A DNA stretch of 64,000 nt from Deltaproteobacteria bacterium. Its GTDB lineage: Bacteria > Desulfobacterota > GWC2-55-46 > DRQE01. The translations under genes were made by a program, and so were the position numbers. The stretch is taken from contig WGFM01000023.1 in assembly GCA_015492245.1 (NCBI GenBank), forward strand, positions 1 to 64,000, in the 5' to 3' direction. Of the stretch, positions 32,998 through 42,058 are shown piece by piece (within the stretch, counting starts at the first letter, position 1; every line of letters begins with the position of its first letter). The notes below the pieces were generated by a model. It saw only the letters and a list, made by a program, of their open reading frames with translations. It searched no databases and was not told the DNA's origin.

Positions 32998-33201
32998 GAT
33001 GGCCCGGATGCGGTTAATAGGACATGTGTATCCTAAAAAACCTTGTATTTCAAAGAGAAAGAGATGGTCTGTACTCTGTAAAGTCAGGATATTCTATCAC
33101 CGTGAAAAAAAGAAGTAAAGTAAAACCCACAACAGGTGATACAGAGGGTTTATGCAGGGAAGCTTTCTCGACGGCAGGCCATTTTTCTTTTTCTCCCTCT
33201 A

Positions 33202-33210
33202 TGGTATAAT
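33202..33210 (+). promoter_or_regulatory. uvrB: Extended -10 promoter of uvrB
   Basis: TGGTATAAT with no good -35 17 bp upstream. The ATG comes nine bases later, so the transcript is nearly leaderless; no Shine-Dalgarno is seen. The rest of the 220-bp gap back to the divergent regulator shows no gene and no LexA-type box that I can recognise. Confidence 0.55.
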
Positions 33211-33219
33211 TTACTTTCC

Positions 33220-35220
33220 ATGAGTAGCAGTCTCTTCAGGATGGTAACCCAGTTCACCCCGCAGGGAGACCAGCCCCGTGCCATAGGGGAGCTGGCAGAG
33301 GGGGTAAGAGAGGGACTTGAACACCAGGTGCTCCTTGGGGTTACAGGAAGTGGCAAGACCTTCACCATGGCAAAGGTCATTGAGGAGGTCTCGCGGCCTG
33401 CCCTAATCATGGCGCCCAACAAGACCCTTGCAGCACAGCTCTTCACGGAGATGAGGGAGCTCTTCCCCCACAATGCGGTTGAATACTTCGTCTCCTACTA
33501 CGACTACTACCAGCCCGAGGCCTATGTGCCCCAGACAGACACATACATAGAGAAGGATGCCTCCATAAACGACGAGATAGACAAGCTCCGCCATTCGGCA
33601 ACACACTCCATACTCACAAGGAGGGATTGCATAGTGGTGGCGACGGTCTCCTGCATATACGGGATAGGCTCGCCCGATGACTATGCCACCATACACCTCT
33701 ACCTGGAAAAGGGCATGGAGACGCCGAGAGATGTCATGCTAAAAAGACTCGTTGAGATGCGGTATCAACGGGTGGAGCAGGACTTCTGGCGGGGCACATT
33801 CAGGGTAAGGGGCGATACGGTGGAGGTCTTTCCCTCACACGAGGGAGACAGGGCAATAAGGATAGAGTTCTTCGGTGATACCGTAGAGGAAATATCAGAG
33901 ATAGACCCCTTAAGGGGCAGAGCCAGAAGAAGACTTGCAAAGACATTGATACACCCTGCAACACACTTTGTAACAACAAGGGATAACCTTAAAAGGGCCA
34001 TAGAGTCCATAAGGGATGAGCTTAGGGAGAGGCTAAAGGAGCTCAAGGAAGAGGGCAGGGAGGTTGAGGCAAAGAGGCTCGAGGAGAGAACCCTCTACGA
34101 CCTGGAACTGCTCGAGGAGATGGGCTATTGCCCTGGTATAGAGAACTACTCGAGACACCTCTCTGGCAGGCTTCCAGGTGAGCCGCCGTACACGCTTCTG
34201 GACTACTTTCCAGAGGACTACCTCCTTTTTGTAGACGAAAGCCATATAACCATACCCCAGCTCGGTGGCATGTACGAGGGAGACCGCTCCAGAAAAAAGA
34301 CCCTCGTTGACTACGGGTTCAGGCTGCCAAGTGCGCTGGACAACAGGCCACTTAAGTTCGAGGAGTTCGAGCAGAGGGCAGGCCAGGTCATATATGTATC
34401 CGCCACTCCTGGTGAGTATGAGCTACGGAAGGCACAGGACAGGGTGGTGGAACAGATAATACGGCCCACAGGGCTTGTGGACCCAGAGGTGGAGGTAAGG
34501 CCAGCAAGGGTGCAGGTGGACGACCTCATGGGAGAGATTAAGAGACGCGCAGGAAGGGGCGAGCGTGTGCTCGTAACAACCCTTACAAAACGGATGGCAG
34601 AGGACCTCACCCAGTACTATCAGGAGATGGGCATAAGGGTCAGATACCTCCATTCAGACATAGACACCCTCGAGAGGGTGGAGATACTGAGGGATCTAAG
34701 GCTCGGCAGGTTCGATGTGCTCGTTGGAATAAACCTTCTTAGAGAGGGGCTCGACCTTCCAGAGGTCTCGCTCGTTGCCATACTCGATGCAGACAAGGAG
34801 GGCTTTCTGAGGTCAGAACGCTCACTCATACAGACCTTCGGCAGGGCCGCAAGGAATCTCAACGGAAAGGTAATCCTCTATGCCGATACCATGACAGGTT
34901 CGATGAAGAGGGCCATAAGAGAGACGGAGAGAAGGCGCAGGCTCCAGATGGGGTACAACCGAAGGCACGGCATAACACCGCGGACCATAAAGAGCAGGAT
35001 AAAGGACATAATGGAGAGCATATACGAGGCAGACTACTACACAGTGAAGACTGCCCGCGAAGAACCTGCCGAATACATAGCCCCTCCGGATATACCGGCA
35101 AAGATAAAGGAGCTGCGCCACAAGATGCACCAGGCCGCAAGAAGGCTCGAGTTCGAGCGTGCAGCAGAACTGAGAGACAGGATAAGAGAGCTCGAAAGAG
35201 AGCAGGTATTGACAGGGTGA
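33220..35220 (+). CDS. uvrB: Excinuclease ABC subunit B
   Basis: DNA-damage verification helicase of nucleotide excision repair. 666 residues as usual. Walker A GVTGSGKT (40-47), the beta-hairpin region [17 protein letters not shown], helicase motif [13 protein letters not shown], the conserved [16 protein letters not shown], the motif [11 protein letters not shown] and the C-terminal UVR domain ([19 protein letters not shown]) that binds UvrA and UvrC are all intact. Start at ATG 33220; MVTQFTP begins seven residues in. The first 50 codons are also found, duplicated, near 29430. rimO follows 51 bp later. Confidence 0.97.
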   Translation: MSSSLFRMVTQFTPQGDQPRAIGELAEGVREGLEHQVLLGVTGSGKTFTMAKVIEEVSRPALIMAPNKTLAAQLFTEMRELFPHNAVEYFVSYYDYYQPEAYVPQTDTYIEKDASINDEIDKLRHSATHSILTRRDCIVVATVSCIYGIGSPDDYATIHLYLEKGMETPRDVMLKRLVEMRYQRVEQDFWRGTFRVRGDTVEVFPSHEGDRAIRIEFFGDTVEEISEIDPLRGRARRRLAKTLIHPATHFVTTRDNLKRAIESIRDELRERLKELKEEGREVEAKRLEERTLYDLELLEEMGYCPGIENYSRHLSGRLPGEPPYTLLDYFPEDYLLFVDESHITIPQLGGMYEGDRSRKKTLVDYGFRLPSALDNRPLKFEEFEQRAGQVIYVSATPGEYELRKAQDRVVEQIIRPTGLVDPEVEVRPARVQVDDLMGEIKRRAGRGERVLVTTLTKRMAEDLTQYYQEMGIRVRYLHSDIDTLERVEILRDLRLGRFDVLVGINLLREGLDLPEVSLVAILDADKEGFLRSERSLIQTFGRAARNLNGKVILYADTMTGSMKRAIRETERRRRLQMGYNRRHGITPRTIKSRIKDIMESIYEADYYTVKTAREEPAEYIAPPDIPAKIKELRHKMHQAARRLEFERAAELRDRIRELEREQVLTG

Positions 35221-35271
35221 GCAAGAAGGGCTCACACCACAGAAGGTCAGGGGACAAGGCCTTTCAGCCGG

Positions 35272-36693
35272 ATGGACGGTTCTTTCAGGATGAACAGAGA
35301 AGAGAGTGGACATATACTCCCAGGGAGCAGCCCCTCTGCCGGCACAGGCTACGAGCCTGAAGGGGGAAGGGTGTGTGTTGTAACCCTCGGGTGCGCAAGA
35401 AACCTTGTGGACACAGAGGTCATGCTCGGCTCCCTCATGGAGGCAGGCTACAGTATAACCACAGACAGGAAAGAGGCAGACATACTCATAGTGAATACCT
35501 GCGGGTTCATAGCCGATGCCAGGGAGGAATCTATAGACACCATAGTGGAGCTTGCAGAATACAAGAAAGAGGGGCGCTGCAGGATGCTCGTTGTGGCAGG
35601 TTGCATGAGCCAGCGTTATTCGAAGGAGCTCGAGAGGGAGCTTCCAGAGGCAGACCTCTTCGTTGGAACAGGCTCCTTCCACAGGATAGCAGAGCTAATA
35701 TCTGCCAGCCCAGAGAGGAAGACCTTCGTTACAACGCCTGAATACATCTATGACTATCACACCCCGAGGCTTCTTTCCACCCCCAGGGGCCATGCCTATG
35801 TGAAGATAGCCGAAGGGTGTGTGAACAGGTGTTCCTACTGTGTGATACCAGATATAAGGGGAGAGCTCAGAAGCCGCAGCCCCGGGTCCATCATGGAAGA
35901 GGTGCGCTCCCTCGCAGCACATGGCATTAAGGAGGTAAACCTTGTTGCCCAGGATACCACATCCTACGGCACAGACAGGGGCTACTCACTGGAGGCACTC
36001 CTCAAGGGGCTTGCAGGGGTTGAAGGGGTTGAGTGGATTAGGCTTCTCTATCTCTACCCCGGTAGAATCACCGACAGACTTATGACACTCATCCGTGAGG
36101 AGCCAAAGATATGCCCCTATATAGACCTTCCCATACAGCACATAGACGAGAGGATACTTCGGCTTATGGACCGCCACTACAGAAGGGACGATGTTATGGG
36201 CCTTTTAGAGAGGCTTCGTAAGAGTATACCGGGGGTGGTCCTTCGGACCACCCTTATTGTGGGCTTTCCCACAGAGGGTGAAGAGGAGTTCGGAGAGCTA
36301 CTATCCTTTGTAAAAGAGGCAGAGTTCGACAGACTCGGTGTCTTCACCTACTCGAGGGAAGAGGGCACGCCTGCATTCTCGATGGACGGGCAGATACCGG
36401 AGGAGGTAAAAGAGGAGAGGGCACACAGGATAATGGAGGCACAGAGAGAGATTTCCGCCAGAAAGAACAGGCTCCTCCATGGCAGAAGGCTCAAGGTGCT
36501 CGTAGATGGGCCTGCAGATGAAGGCATCTACAGGGCACGCTACAGTGGGCAGGCCCCTGAGGTGGATGGCATGACCCTTGTCTCATCCTGTAAGCCCCTT
36601 GCGGCAGGAGATATGCCAGAGGTTGTCATAACCCACAGCGATGACTATGACCTCTTTGCAACACCGGTAGATGGCAGGGTTCAGTCGGGATAG
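35272..36693 (+). CDS. rimO: Ribosomal protein uS12 methylthiotransferase
   Basis: Radical-SAM enzyme that adds a methylthio group to an Asp of ribosomal protein uS12. The N-terminal UPF0004 domain supplies cysteines in TLGCARN, NTCGF and AGCMSQ for one Fe-S cluster; the radical-SAM cluster is C183-x3-C187-x2-C190 (CVNRCSYC). A TRAM domain closes the protein. RimO rather than MiaB is indicated by LGCARNLVDTEVMLG and VAQDTTSYG. The first 25 residues before RVCVVTLGC are a non-conserved extension; an ATG six codons in is an alternative start. The 3' end overlaps the convergent MBL gene by 13 bp. Confidence 0.93.
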   Translation: MDGSFRMNREESGHILPGSSPSAGTGYEPEGGRVCVVTLGCARNLVDTEVMLGSLMEAGYSITTDRKEADILIVNTCGFIADAREESIDTIVELAEYKKEGRCRMLVVAGCMSQRYSKELERELPEADLFVGTGSFHRIAELISASPERKTFVTTPEYIYDYHTPRLLSTPRGHAYVKIAEGCVNRCSYCVIPDIRGELRSRSPGSIMEEVRSLAAHGIKEVNLVAQDTTSYGTDRGYSLEALLKGLAGVEGVEWIRLLYLYPGRITDRLMTLIREEPKICPYIDLPIQHIDERILRLMDRHYRRDDVMGLLERLRKSIPGVVLRTTLIVGFPTEGEEEFGELLSFVKEAEFDRLGVFTYSREEGTPAFSMDGQIPEEVKEERAHRIMEAQREISARKNRLLHGRRLKVLVDGPADEGIYRARYSGQAPEVDGMTLVSSCKPLAAGDMPEVVITHSDDYDLFATPVDGRVQSG

Positions 36694-37409
36694 GAGCCGA
36701 GCATCTTAAGGACTACGAGCCCCGTGCCAGAGCCCTCGAAGATGGGGACAAGCTCCTGTGGGTTGTAGCGTGAGGTGAAAAACCTGGGGTCCTTTGTGGC
36801 GAACATGTCTTCTTTCAGGACCGGCTCCTTCGCCTCTGGTGGGGTGTAGTGGATGGGGATGAAGAACCGTGGTGCCATCTTCTTCACCCAGCCTGCCACT
36901 TCAAGTGGTCTTATGGCCTCGATGTTGTCGCATACAGACACCATGGCAACATCGATATCCTCGAGCTCTTCCATCTCCCTTATGGGGCCTGTATCGCCTG
37001 AAAAGTATATCCTCTGGCCCGAAAACTCCATGAGGAACCCACAGCCCTCGCCCCTTATGTGGAAGCCCCGTTCCGTGTATGACGGAAGCCCGGTTATCCT
37101 TGTTTCCCTGGTCTCTATGGTCTCGCCAATGCGTATGGTTCTTACCTTCTTTATGTCCATCACACAGTAGTTGAGATAGCTCTCCCTGAAGGCCACAACC
37201 CGTGTCCTCTCGCCTCTTACCCTTTCCACCCCCTCTGGTAGACAGTGGTCAACATGATGGTGGGTTACGAGTACAAGGTCTGCAGGCCGGGGGGCTTCAT
37301 CGAATATCACGGGGTCCGTATAGACGGTAAACCCCTCTCTTGATGTCATCCTTACCGTGGATTGGCCGAGCCACTCGTATCTCACACTGTCGAGATCAAA
37401 ATGTTCCAT
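36681..37409 (-). CDS. MBL-fold metal-dependent hydrolase (UlaG-like)
   Basis: 242 residues, cytoplasmic. THHHVDHC carries the HxHxDH zinc motif (about residues 70-75), the bridging Asp is in FSGDTGPIREM and the last His in FIPIHYTPPEA. The start YEWLGQSTVRM is typical of the UlaG/YtfL-like subgroup, whose known members are lactonases or phosphodiesterases. Substrate cannot be deduced; the gene stands alone, convergent with rimO and divergent from the dksA-like gene. Confidence 0.82.
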   Translation of the reverse strand: MEHFDLDSVRYEWLGQSTVRMTSREGFTVYTDPVIFDEAPRPADLVLVTHHHVDHCLPEGVERVRGERTRVVAFRESYLNYCVMDIKKVRTIRIGETIETRETRITGLPSYTERGFHIRGEGCGFLMEFSGQRIYFSGDTGPIREMEELEDIDVAMVSVCDNIEAIRPLEVAGWVKKMAPRFFIPIHYTPPEAKEPVLKEDMFATKDPRFFTSRYNPQELVPIFEGSGTGLVVLKMLGSYPD

Positions 37410-37462
37410 AAGTTTAATGGTAGCACAAATCCATCAGGAGCGAAACTGTACCGACAAAAATG

Positions 37463-37490
37463 TTGACAATATTTTCATATAGTGTATATT
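37463..37490 (+). promoter_or_regulatory. Promoter of the DksA-like gene
   Basis: TTGACA (37463-37468), 16-bp A+T-rich spacer, TATATT (37485-37490). A leader of about 30 nt follows with AAAGGGG before the ATG at 37525. The box pair is among the best matches in the window. Confidence 0.75.
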
Positions 37491-37524
37491 TTATCATTCT
37501 AAACTATACAAAGGGGTTTGGATT

Positions 37525-38013
37525 ATGGCTGTAAAGAAGACCACAAAGGGAAAGAGGGCAACAACGAAGGCTGGCACCACAAGAAAGCCCAGAAAGAAGC
37601 CTTTCAAGAAAGAGATGCTCGAAAGGCTCCTTGAGGAGAAGAAGAAGCTCTTGAGCGAGGTCTCCCAGAAGGTTAGAACGGAGAGTGATGCATCCAAGTT
37701 CGAGATAGGGGATATATACGACATAGCAAGCTCTGAAAGGGAAAGGGAGCTCACCCTCATGCTCGGCGATAGAGAAAGGGAGAAACTGCATGAGATAGAC
37801 ATGGCACTTGAACGCCTTCAGGATAGAGACTACGGTATATGCGAGGAATGCGGTGAGCCCATAGGAGAGGCACGCCTGAGGGCACTGCCATTTACAAGGG
37901 TGTGTGTTGATTGCAAGACAAGGGCAGAAAAAGAGAGCCTTTACAGGGGAAGGTTCGAGGAGGTGCCCGTGGGTGTTATAGAAAAGCCCGAGTCCGATGA
38001 GGAAGAGTTCTGA
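37525..38013 (+). CDS. dksA: DksA/TraR-family zinc-finger transcription factor
   Basis: Binds RNA polymerase through its secondary channel; DksA works with ppGpp to adjust rRNA and amino-acid operon transcription. 162 residues: a very basic N-terminal tail (KKTTKGKRATTKAG...), a long coiled coil (about 30-100) whose tip shows DIYDIAS, matching the DxxDxA tip motif of DksA, then a four-Cys zinc finger (C106, C109, C127, C130). The basic Ala/Lys/Thr tail is longer than in E. coli DksA. RNAP-binding YocK/TraR-like relatives are the alternative. Confidence 0.85.
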   Translation: MAVKKTTKGKRATTKAGTTRKPRKKPFKKEMLERLLEEKKKLLSEVSQKVRTESDASKFEIGDIYDIASSERERELTLMLGDREREKLHEIDMALERLQDRDYGICEECGEPIGEARLRALPFTRVCVDCKTRAEKESLYRGRFEEVPVGVIEKPESDEEEF

Positions 38014-38044
38014 TATGCCATCCGCATAACCCCCTTTAACGACC

Positions 38045-39049
38045 ATGAAGAGGTCCCACCTTATCTATGCCCTTCTGCTCCTTGGTGTGCTGGGTCTTGT
38101 GGCACTTGCCATCTTCAGGGGCACGCACAGGCCGGAGCTCTATACATACAGCCGTATCCTCATGGGAACGGTGGTGGAGATAACCCTTAAAGAAGACAGG
38201 CCTGGCCCCGCTGATGCTGCCTTTACAGAGATGGCAAGGCTTGAGGCCCTCTTTACAACCTACAGGGACGATAGCGAGCTCTCCCGTATAAACGCCATGG
38301 CGCCAGAACAGGTAAGGGTATCACCCGAGGTGGCAGAGCTGACAGGGCTTGCACTCAAGATATGCAGGCTCACAGAGGGTGCCTTTGATCCCACAGTTGG
38401 CCCTCTTCTAAAGCTCTGGGACTTTGTGGGAACAGGCAATGTTCCCACAAAAGAAGAGCTTGAAGGTGTCAGGAGGCTTGTTGGATGCAGGTATGTAGAG
38501 CTTGAAAGAGATGCCATGACGGTAAGGCTGGCCAGAAAGGGGGTAAGGCTTGATCTCGGTGGTATAGCCAAGGGCTATATAGTTGGCAAGGCAATGGAGG
38601 TGCTTAAAAAGCGGGGTATAGGGTGGGCCATAATGAATGCAGGTGGAGATGTTACATTCTACAGTTCAGACCCATCTGAAAGGTTCAGGGTCGGTATAAG
38701 GCATCCTGATAGAGCAGAGGGGCTTGTTGGCACCCTTGTGGTGGGAAGCGGCTCTGTTGCAACATCAGGAGATTACGAAAGGTATTTCATAAAAGATGGT
38801 GTAAGGTATCACCATATCCTGGACCCCCGCACGGGCATGCCTGCCGGGGGGTTGCGCAGCGTTACGGTGTTCTCCCGCAAGGCCTATCTTTCGGATGCCC
38901 TTGCAACGGCCCTGTTCGTCATGGGAAGAGAAAAGGGACTTGAGCTCGTAGAGGCGATGGAAGGGGTGGAAGCGGTGATGGTGGATGAGGATGGTAGTAT
39001 ACACACCACCAGTGGGCTTGAAGGCGCATTCAGGCCTGTTGAGGACTGA
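38045..39049 (+). CDS. apbE: FAD:protein FMN transferase (ApbE)
   Basis: Attaches FMN covalently to Thr of target flavoproteins (Nqr/Rnf and related) outside the inner membrane. N-terminal hydrophobic anchor (residues 6-24). Family motifs: MGTVVEITL, FDPTVGPLLKLWDF, RLDLGGIAKGYIVGKA, NAGGDVTFY, ATSGDYERYF and HHILDPRTGMPA with the metal-binding Asp/Thr end (SDALATALFVMG). 334 residues. It lacks a lipobox Cys, so it is held by the helix or cleaved. No target flavoprotein gene lies in the window. Confidence 0.92.
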   Translation: MKRSHLIYALLLLGVLGLVALAIFRGTHRPELYTYSRILMGTVVEITLKEDRPGPADAAFTEMARLEALFTTYRDDSELSRINAMAPEQVRVSPEVAELTGLALKICRLTEGAFDPTVGPLLKLWDFVGTGNVPTKEELEGVRRLVGCRYVELERDAMTVRLARKGVRLDLGGIAKGYIVGKAMEVLKKRGIGWAIMNAGGDVTFYSSDPSERFRVGIRHPDRAEGLVGTLVVGSGSVATSGDYERYFIKDGVRYHHILDPRTGMPAGGLRSVTVFSRKAYLSDALATALFVMGREKGLELVEAMEGVEAVMVDEDGSIHTTSGLEGAFRPVED

Positions 39050-39058
39050 ATGGGGGTT

Positions 39059-40060
39059 CTATCTTTTAAGCAGGCTTTTCTGGTAGCGTTCCACAGCCAT
39101 GTTGTGCTCGCGAAGGGTCCTTGAGAAGTGGTGTGTGCCATCGTTCTTTGAGACGAAGTAGAGGTAGTCTGTGGGCGAGGGGTTGAGGGCTGCCTCTATG
39201 GCCGTCTTGCCAGGGCTTGCGATGGGCCCTGGTGGAAGCCCGTAGATAAGGTATGTGTTGTAGGGTGTCCAGGTTCTAAGATGTTTCCTTGTAAGGTTGC
39301 CATCGAACCCGGATATGCCGTAGATTACAGTTGGGTCACTTTCGAGCCGGTAGCCCCTCTTGAGGCGGTTGTGGAATACCGCCGATATATCGCGCATCTC
39401 CCTGCGAGAGCCCGCCTCCTTCTCTATTATGGAGGCAAGGGTTATCACCTCTTTCGTGGTCATGCCCCTTTTGCGGGCAAGGCTCTGGAACTTCTCATCG
39501 TATATGGTCTTGAACCTTTCGGTCATCTTCCTTATTATCTCCTCTACCCCCATGTTCCTGGTGAACCTGTAGGTGTCGGGGAAGAGGTAGCCCTCAAAGG
39601 TTGGCCCTGGAAGGCCCAGGCTACGGGCAAATTTTCTGTCACCGGCCTTCGTTATGAACTCCTTTTCGTCCACAAGGCCCTTTGAGGCAAGGGTTCGGGC
39701 CATCTCCTTTATGTTGTAACCTTCTGGAAATGTGATCACATATTCCTTTACCCTGCCCTTTACCAGTATGTTGAGCACCTGGTAGGCGGACATGGAGGGG
39801 CTCAGCTCATATTCACCTGCCTTTACAGATCTGTAAGAGCCTGTAAGCCAGGCAAGAAGATCAAGTCCGCGGGAGTCCCTTATTATGCCCTTCTTTATGA
39901 GTATGTTTGTAACCACCCTGAAGCTCACGCCTGTGGGTATGTTTACGATACGGGGGGTGGTATCCGTTGATGCAGGAACGAACAGAAGACTGTAGATGTG
40001 AACCGTAATGACGAGCAATATGCCGGAGGCTACAAGTGTTATGAGTTCTCTGTGTCTCAT
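39059..40060 (-). CDS. mltG: Endolytic transglycosylase MltG (YceG-like)
   Basis: Inner-membrane lytic transglycosylase that cuts nascent glycan strands. One N-terminal transmembrane helix (about 8-28), a LysM-like segment (GVSFRVVTNILIKKGII), then the YceG domain with LASIIEKEAGSRREM (catalytic Glu), NRLKRGYRLESDPTVIYG and YNTYLIYGLPPGPIASPG. 333 residues. It lies 7 bp downstream of ruvX, with which it is co-transcribed. Confidence 0.95.
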   Translation of the reverse strand: MRHRELITLVASGILLVITVHIYSLLFVPASTDTTPRIVNIPTGVSFRVVTNILIKKGIIRDSRGLDLLAWLTGSYRSVKAGEYELSPSMSAYQVLNILVKGRVKEYVITFPEGYNIKEMARTLASKGLVDEKEFITKAGDRKFARSLGLPGPTFEGYLFPDTYRFTRNMGVEEIIRKMTERFKTIYDEKFQSLARKRGMTTKEVITLASIIEKEAGSRREMRDISAVFHNRLKRGYRLESDPTVIYGISGFDGNLTRKHLRTWTPYNTYLIYGLPPGPIASPGKTAIEAALNPSPTDYLYFVSKNDGTHHFSRTLREHNMAVERYQKSLLKR

Positions 40061-40067
40061 CTTCTAA

Positions 40068-40502
40068 TCAGGTTCTTGATAGGGGATGTTCCTGTCTCCG
40101 TGAGTCCAGGTAGCCCTGGAGTATGTAGGCTGCCGAGAGTTTGTCCACAAGGGTTCTGCGTTTTTCTCTTCGCACATCGCCCTCTATGAGGGTGCGTGTA
40201 ACTGCAGAGGTGGAAAACCTTTCATCCCATCTGACCACTGTAATGGACAACCTCTTTTCCAGGCTCTTTGCAAACTCTTCAACCTCTGTTGCCTCTTTAC
40301 CGTGGCTGCCATCCATCCTTATGGGAAGCCCTATGACTATGGTGTCCACACCATGCTCGATGACCAGCTTTCTTATCTCCTCAATGTCTTTCTTTCTGGT
40401 GGTTCGCTCTATGTATGTGAGTGGTTGTGCTGTAATGCCCAGGGTATCACTTACCGCAACACCTATACGCTTTTTACCCGCATCAAGCCCCAGTATCCTC
40501 AT
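40068..40502 (-). CDS. ruvX: Putative pre-16S rRNA nuclease / Holliday-junction resolvase YqgF
   Basis: RNase H-like nuclease of 144 residues. MRILGLDAGKKRIGVAVSDTLG with the catalytic Asp at 6, VIGLPIRMDGS, VRWDERFSTSAVTR and the final VDKLSAAYILQGYLD define the family. E. coli YqgF is needed for 16S 5' processing. The gene is divergent from mraZ; its -10 box TATACT lies six bases before the ATG, so the message is probably leaderless. Confidence 0.94.
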   Translation of the reverse strand: MRILGLDAGKKRIGVAVSDTLGITAQPLTYIERTTRKKDIEEIRKLVIEHGVDTIVIGLPIRMDGSHGKEATEVEEFAKSLEKRLSITVVRWDERFSTSAVTRTLIEGDVRREKRRTLVDKLSAAYILQGYLDSRRQEHPLSRT

Positions 40503-40508
40503 GTGTTA

Positions 40509-40537
40509 AGTATAACCTTTATTTTTGTTCACTTCAA
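40509..40537 (-). promoter_or_regulatory. ruvX: Promoter of ruvX-mltG
   Basis: On the minus strand TTGAAG (40537-40532), 17-bp spacer, TATACT (40514-40509), then six bases to the start codon. It is back-to-back with the mraZ promoter, the two -35 boxes being about 24 bp apart. Confidence 0.6.
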
Positions 40538-40560
40538 CAGCGAAGAGGTTGAAATTTTTC

Positions 40561-40589
40561 TTGACAAAACCCTTTTTGAGGAATATAGT
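40561..40589 (+). promoter_or_regulatory. mraZ: Promoter of the dcw (division and cell wall) cluster
   Basis: TTGACA (40561-40566), 17-bp spacer, TATAGT (40584-40589). Transcription is expected to start near 40596, just upstream of the three MraZ-box repeats. Confidence 0.75.
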
Positions 40590-40600
40590 TACCACATTGG

Positions 40601-40630
40601 TGGTATAAAGTGGTATAAAGTGGTATAAAT
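40601..40630 (+). promoter_or_regulatory. mraZ: MraZ operator: three tandem 10-bp repeats TGGTATAAA(G/T)
   Basis: Three head-to-tail copies, 40601-40610, 40611-40620 and 40621-40630, identical except for the last base. The 10-bp period is one helical turn. MraZ proteins are known to bind three or so direct repeats of TGGG-type (E. coli) or AAAGTG-type (mycoplasma) boxes at 10-bp period between promoter and start codon of their own gene; here the junctions read AAAGTGG. Binding would block the dcw promoter. Each copy also resembles an extended -10 element. Confidence 0.8.
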
Positions 40631-40664
40631 GTATGAGAAGGTGGTTTGGAAGGGAAGGTTTGCG

Positions 40665-41099
40665 GTGTTCAGAGGCAGGTTCGAGCATACCATTGACCCC
40701 AAGGGTAGACTCAGCATACCTGCGCGTTTTCGTGAGACTCTGAAGAAGCGATACGACAACAGACTCGTTGTAACCACCTATGATGAGTGCCTGATAGCCT
40801 ATCCGTACCATGAGTGGAGAACCCTTGAAGAGAGGATAGCAGGGCTCCCGGAGTTCAACAGGGATACACGGGTATTCCTGCGCTTTTTCTACTCCAGTGC
40901 AACCGATTGTCCAATTGACAAGCTTGGCAGAATCCTTATACCCCAGCCTTTAAGAGAAGATGCAAAACTCGAAAAGGAGGTGGTGCTCGTAGGGGCATTC
41001 AAGCAGTTCGAAATATGGAGCAAGAAGGTCTGGAAGGCAGCAGAATCCTCTGCTTCGAGAGAGGAAATAAGCAGCATGCTGGAGCGTCTGGGTATTTAA
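40665..41099 (+). CDS. mraZ: Transcriptional regulator MraZ
   Basis: Two SpoVT/AbrB-like DNA-binding repeats (DPKGRLSIPARFRE and DKLGRILIPQPLRE) that assemble into a ring and repress the dcw operon. The start is placed at GTG 40665, giving the conserved FRGRFEHTID beginning, 144 residues, and a strong GGAAGGGAAGG eight bases upstream. An ATG at 40629 would begin inside the third operator repeat without a ribosome site. First gene of the dcw cluster; rsmH follows after 4 bp. Confidence 0.93.
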   Translation: MFRGRFEHTIDPKGRLSIPARFRETLKKRYDNRLVVTTYDECLIAYPYHEWRTLEERIAGLPEFNRDTRVFLRFFYSSATDCPIDKLGRILIPQPLREDAKLEKEVVLVGAFKQFEIWSKKVWKAAESSASREEISSMLERLGI

Positions 41100-41103
41100 G
41101 AAA

Positions 41104-42039
41104 ATGGAAGTAGAGCATTTACCTGTATTGAAAGAGGAGGTGGTGGACTACCTCAAGCTGATACCCTCGGGTGTATATGTTGACGGAACACTTGGAGGAG
41201 GAGGGCATACCAGGGCGATACTGGAGGCAGCACCAGACACAAGGGTTGTAGCACTCGATGTGGATGATGATGCCATAAGAAAGGTTCAAAGGAGGCTCAA
41301 AGGCTTTGCCCACAGGGTAACCATTGTAAGGGAGAACTATAAGAACATAAAGTTTGTGTTGCAAAGGCTTGGGATAGACAGGGTTGATGGGGTGGTGCTG
41401 GACCTGGGGGTATCCTCCTACCAGCTGGAAAGGACGGAAAGGGGGTTCAGCTTCATAAGGGATGCACCTCTGGACATGAGGATGGACAGACGCCAGAGGC
41501 TTACCGCCTGTGAGCTGGTTAACGAGCTTTCAGAAAGTGAGCTCGAGGGGATATTTCGGCTCTATGGCGAGGAAAGACGGGCGAGAAGCTTTGCAAGGGC
41601 CATTGTAAGGGCAAGGAAGACAAAACCCATAAAGACCACAGGAGAGCTGGCAGACATAATAATGGATACATTGCCCGAAAGACTCAAATACGCAAGGATA
41701 CACCCTGCAACAAGGGTATTCCAGGCATTGAGGATTGTGGTCAACAGGGAACTTGAGAACCTCAGGACAGGCCTCAAAGAGGCCATAGAATGCCTCAACG
41801 GTGGAGGCAGGATAGTGGTAATATCGTTCCATTCCCTTGAGGACAGAATTGTGAAGAATACATTCAAAGAGTTGGAGCAGGGCTGTGTATGCCCACCAGA
41901 GCTGCCACAATGCGTGTGCGCAAGAAGCCCCGTGTTAAGGGTTGTTACGAAAAAGGTGGTGCTCCCAAGCCTTAAAGAGGTTGAAGAAAACCCGAGGGCA
42001 AGGAGCGCAAGGCTGAGGGCCGCAGAAAAGCTGTGTTAA
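41104..42039 (+). CDS. rsmH: 16S rRNA (cytosine-1402 N4)-methyltransferase
   Basis: Methylates C1402 in the ribosomal P site using AdoMet. HLPVLKEEVVDYL at the start, DGTLGGGGHTRAIL (AdoMet loop), LDLGVSSYQLERTERGFSF, PLDMRMD, HPATRVFQALRIVVNREL and ISFHSLEDRIVK are all standard. 311 residues. A Cys cluster near the end (CVCPPELPQCVC) is the usual one. Fixed second place in dcw clusters. Confidence 0.97.
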   Translation: MEVEHLPVLKEEVVDYLKLIPSGVYVDGTLGGGGHTRAILEAAPDTRVVALDVDDDAIRKVQRRLKGFAHRVTIVRENYKNIKFVLQRLGIDRVDGVVLDLGVSSYQLERTERGFSFIRDAPLDMRMDRRQRLTACELVNELSESELEGIFRLYGEERRARSFARAIVRARKTKPIKTTGELADIIMDTLPERLKYARIHPATRVFQALRIVVNRELENLRTGLKEAIECLNGGGRIVVISFHSLEDRIVKNTFKELEQGCVCPPELPQCVCARSPVLRVVTKKVVLPSLKEVEENPRARSARLRAAEKLC

Positions 42040-42058
42040 AAAACAGAGGTATCACAGG

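Noticed and set aside
40629-41099. mraZ starting at ATG 40629
   Set aside because: That ATG is part of the third operator repeat, has no ribosome site and adds 12 non-conserved residues; GTG 40665 has a strong site and gives the conserved start.
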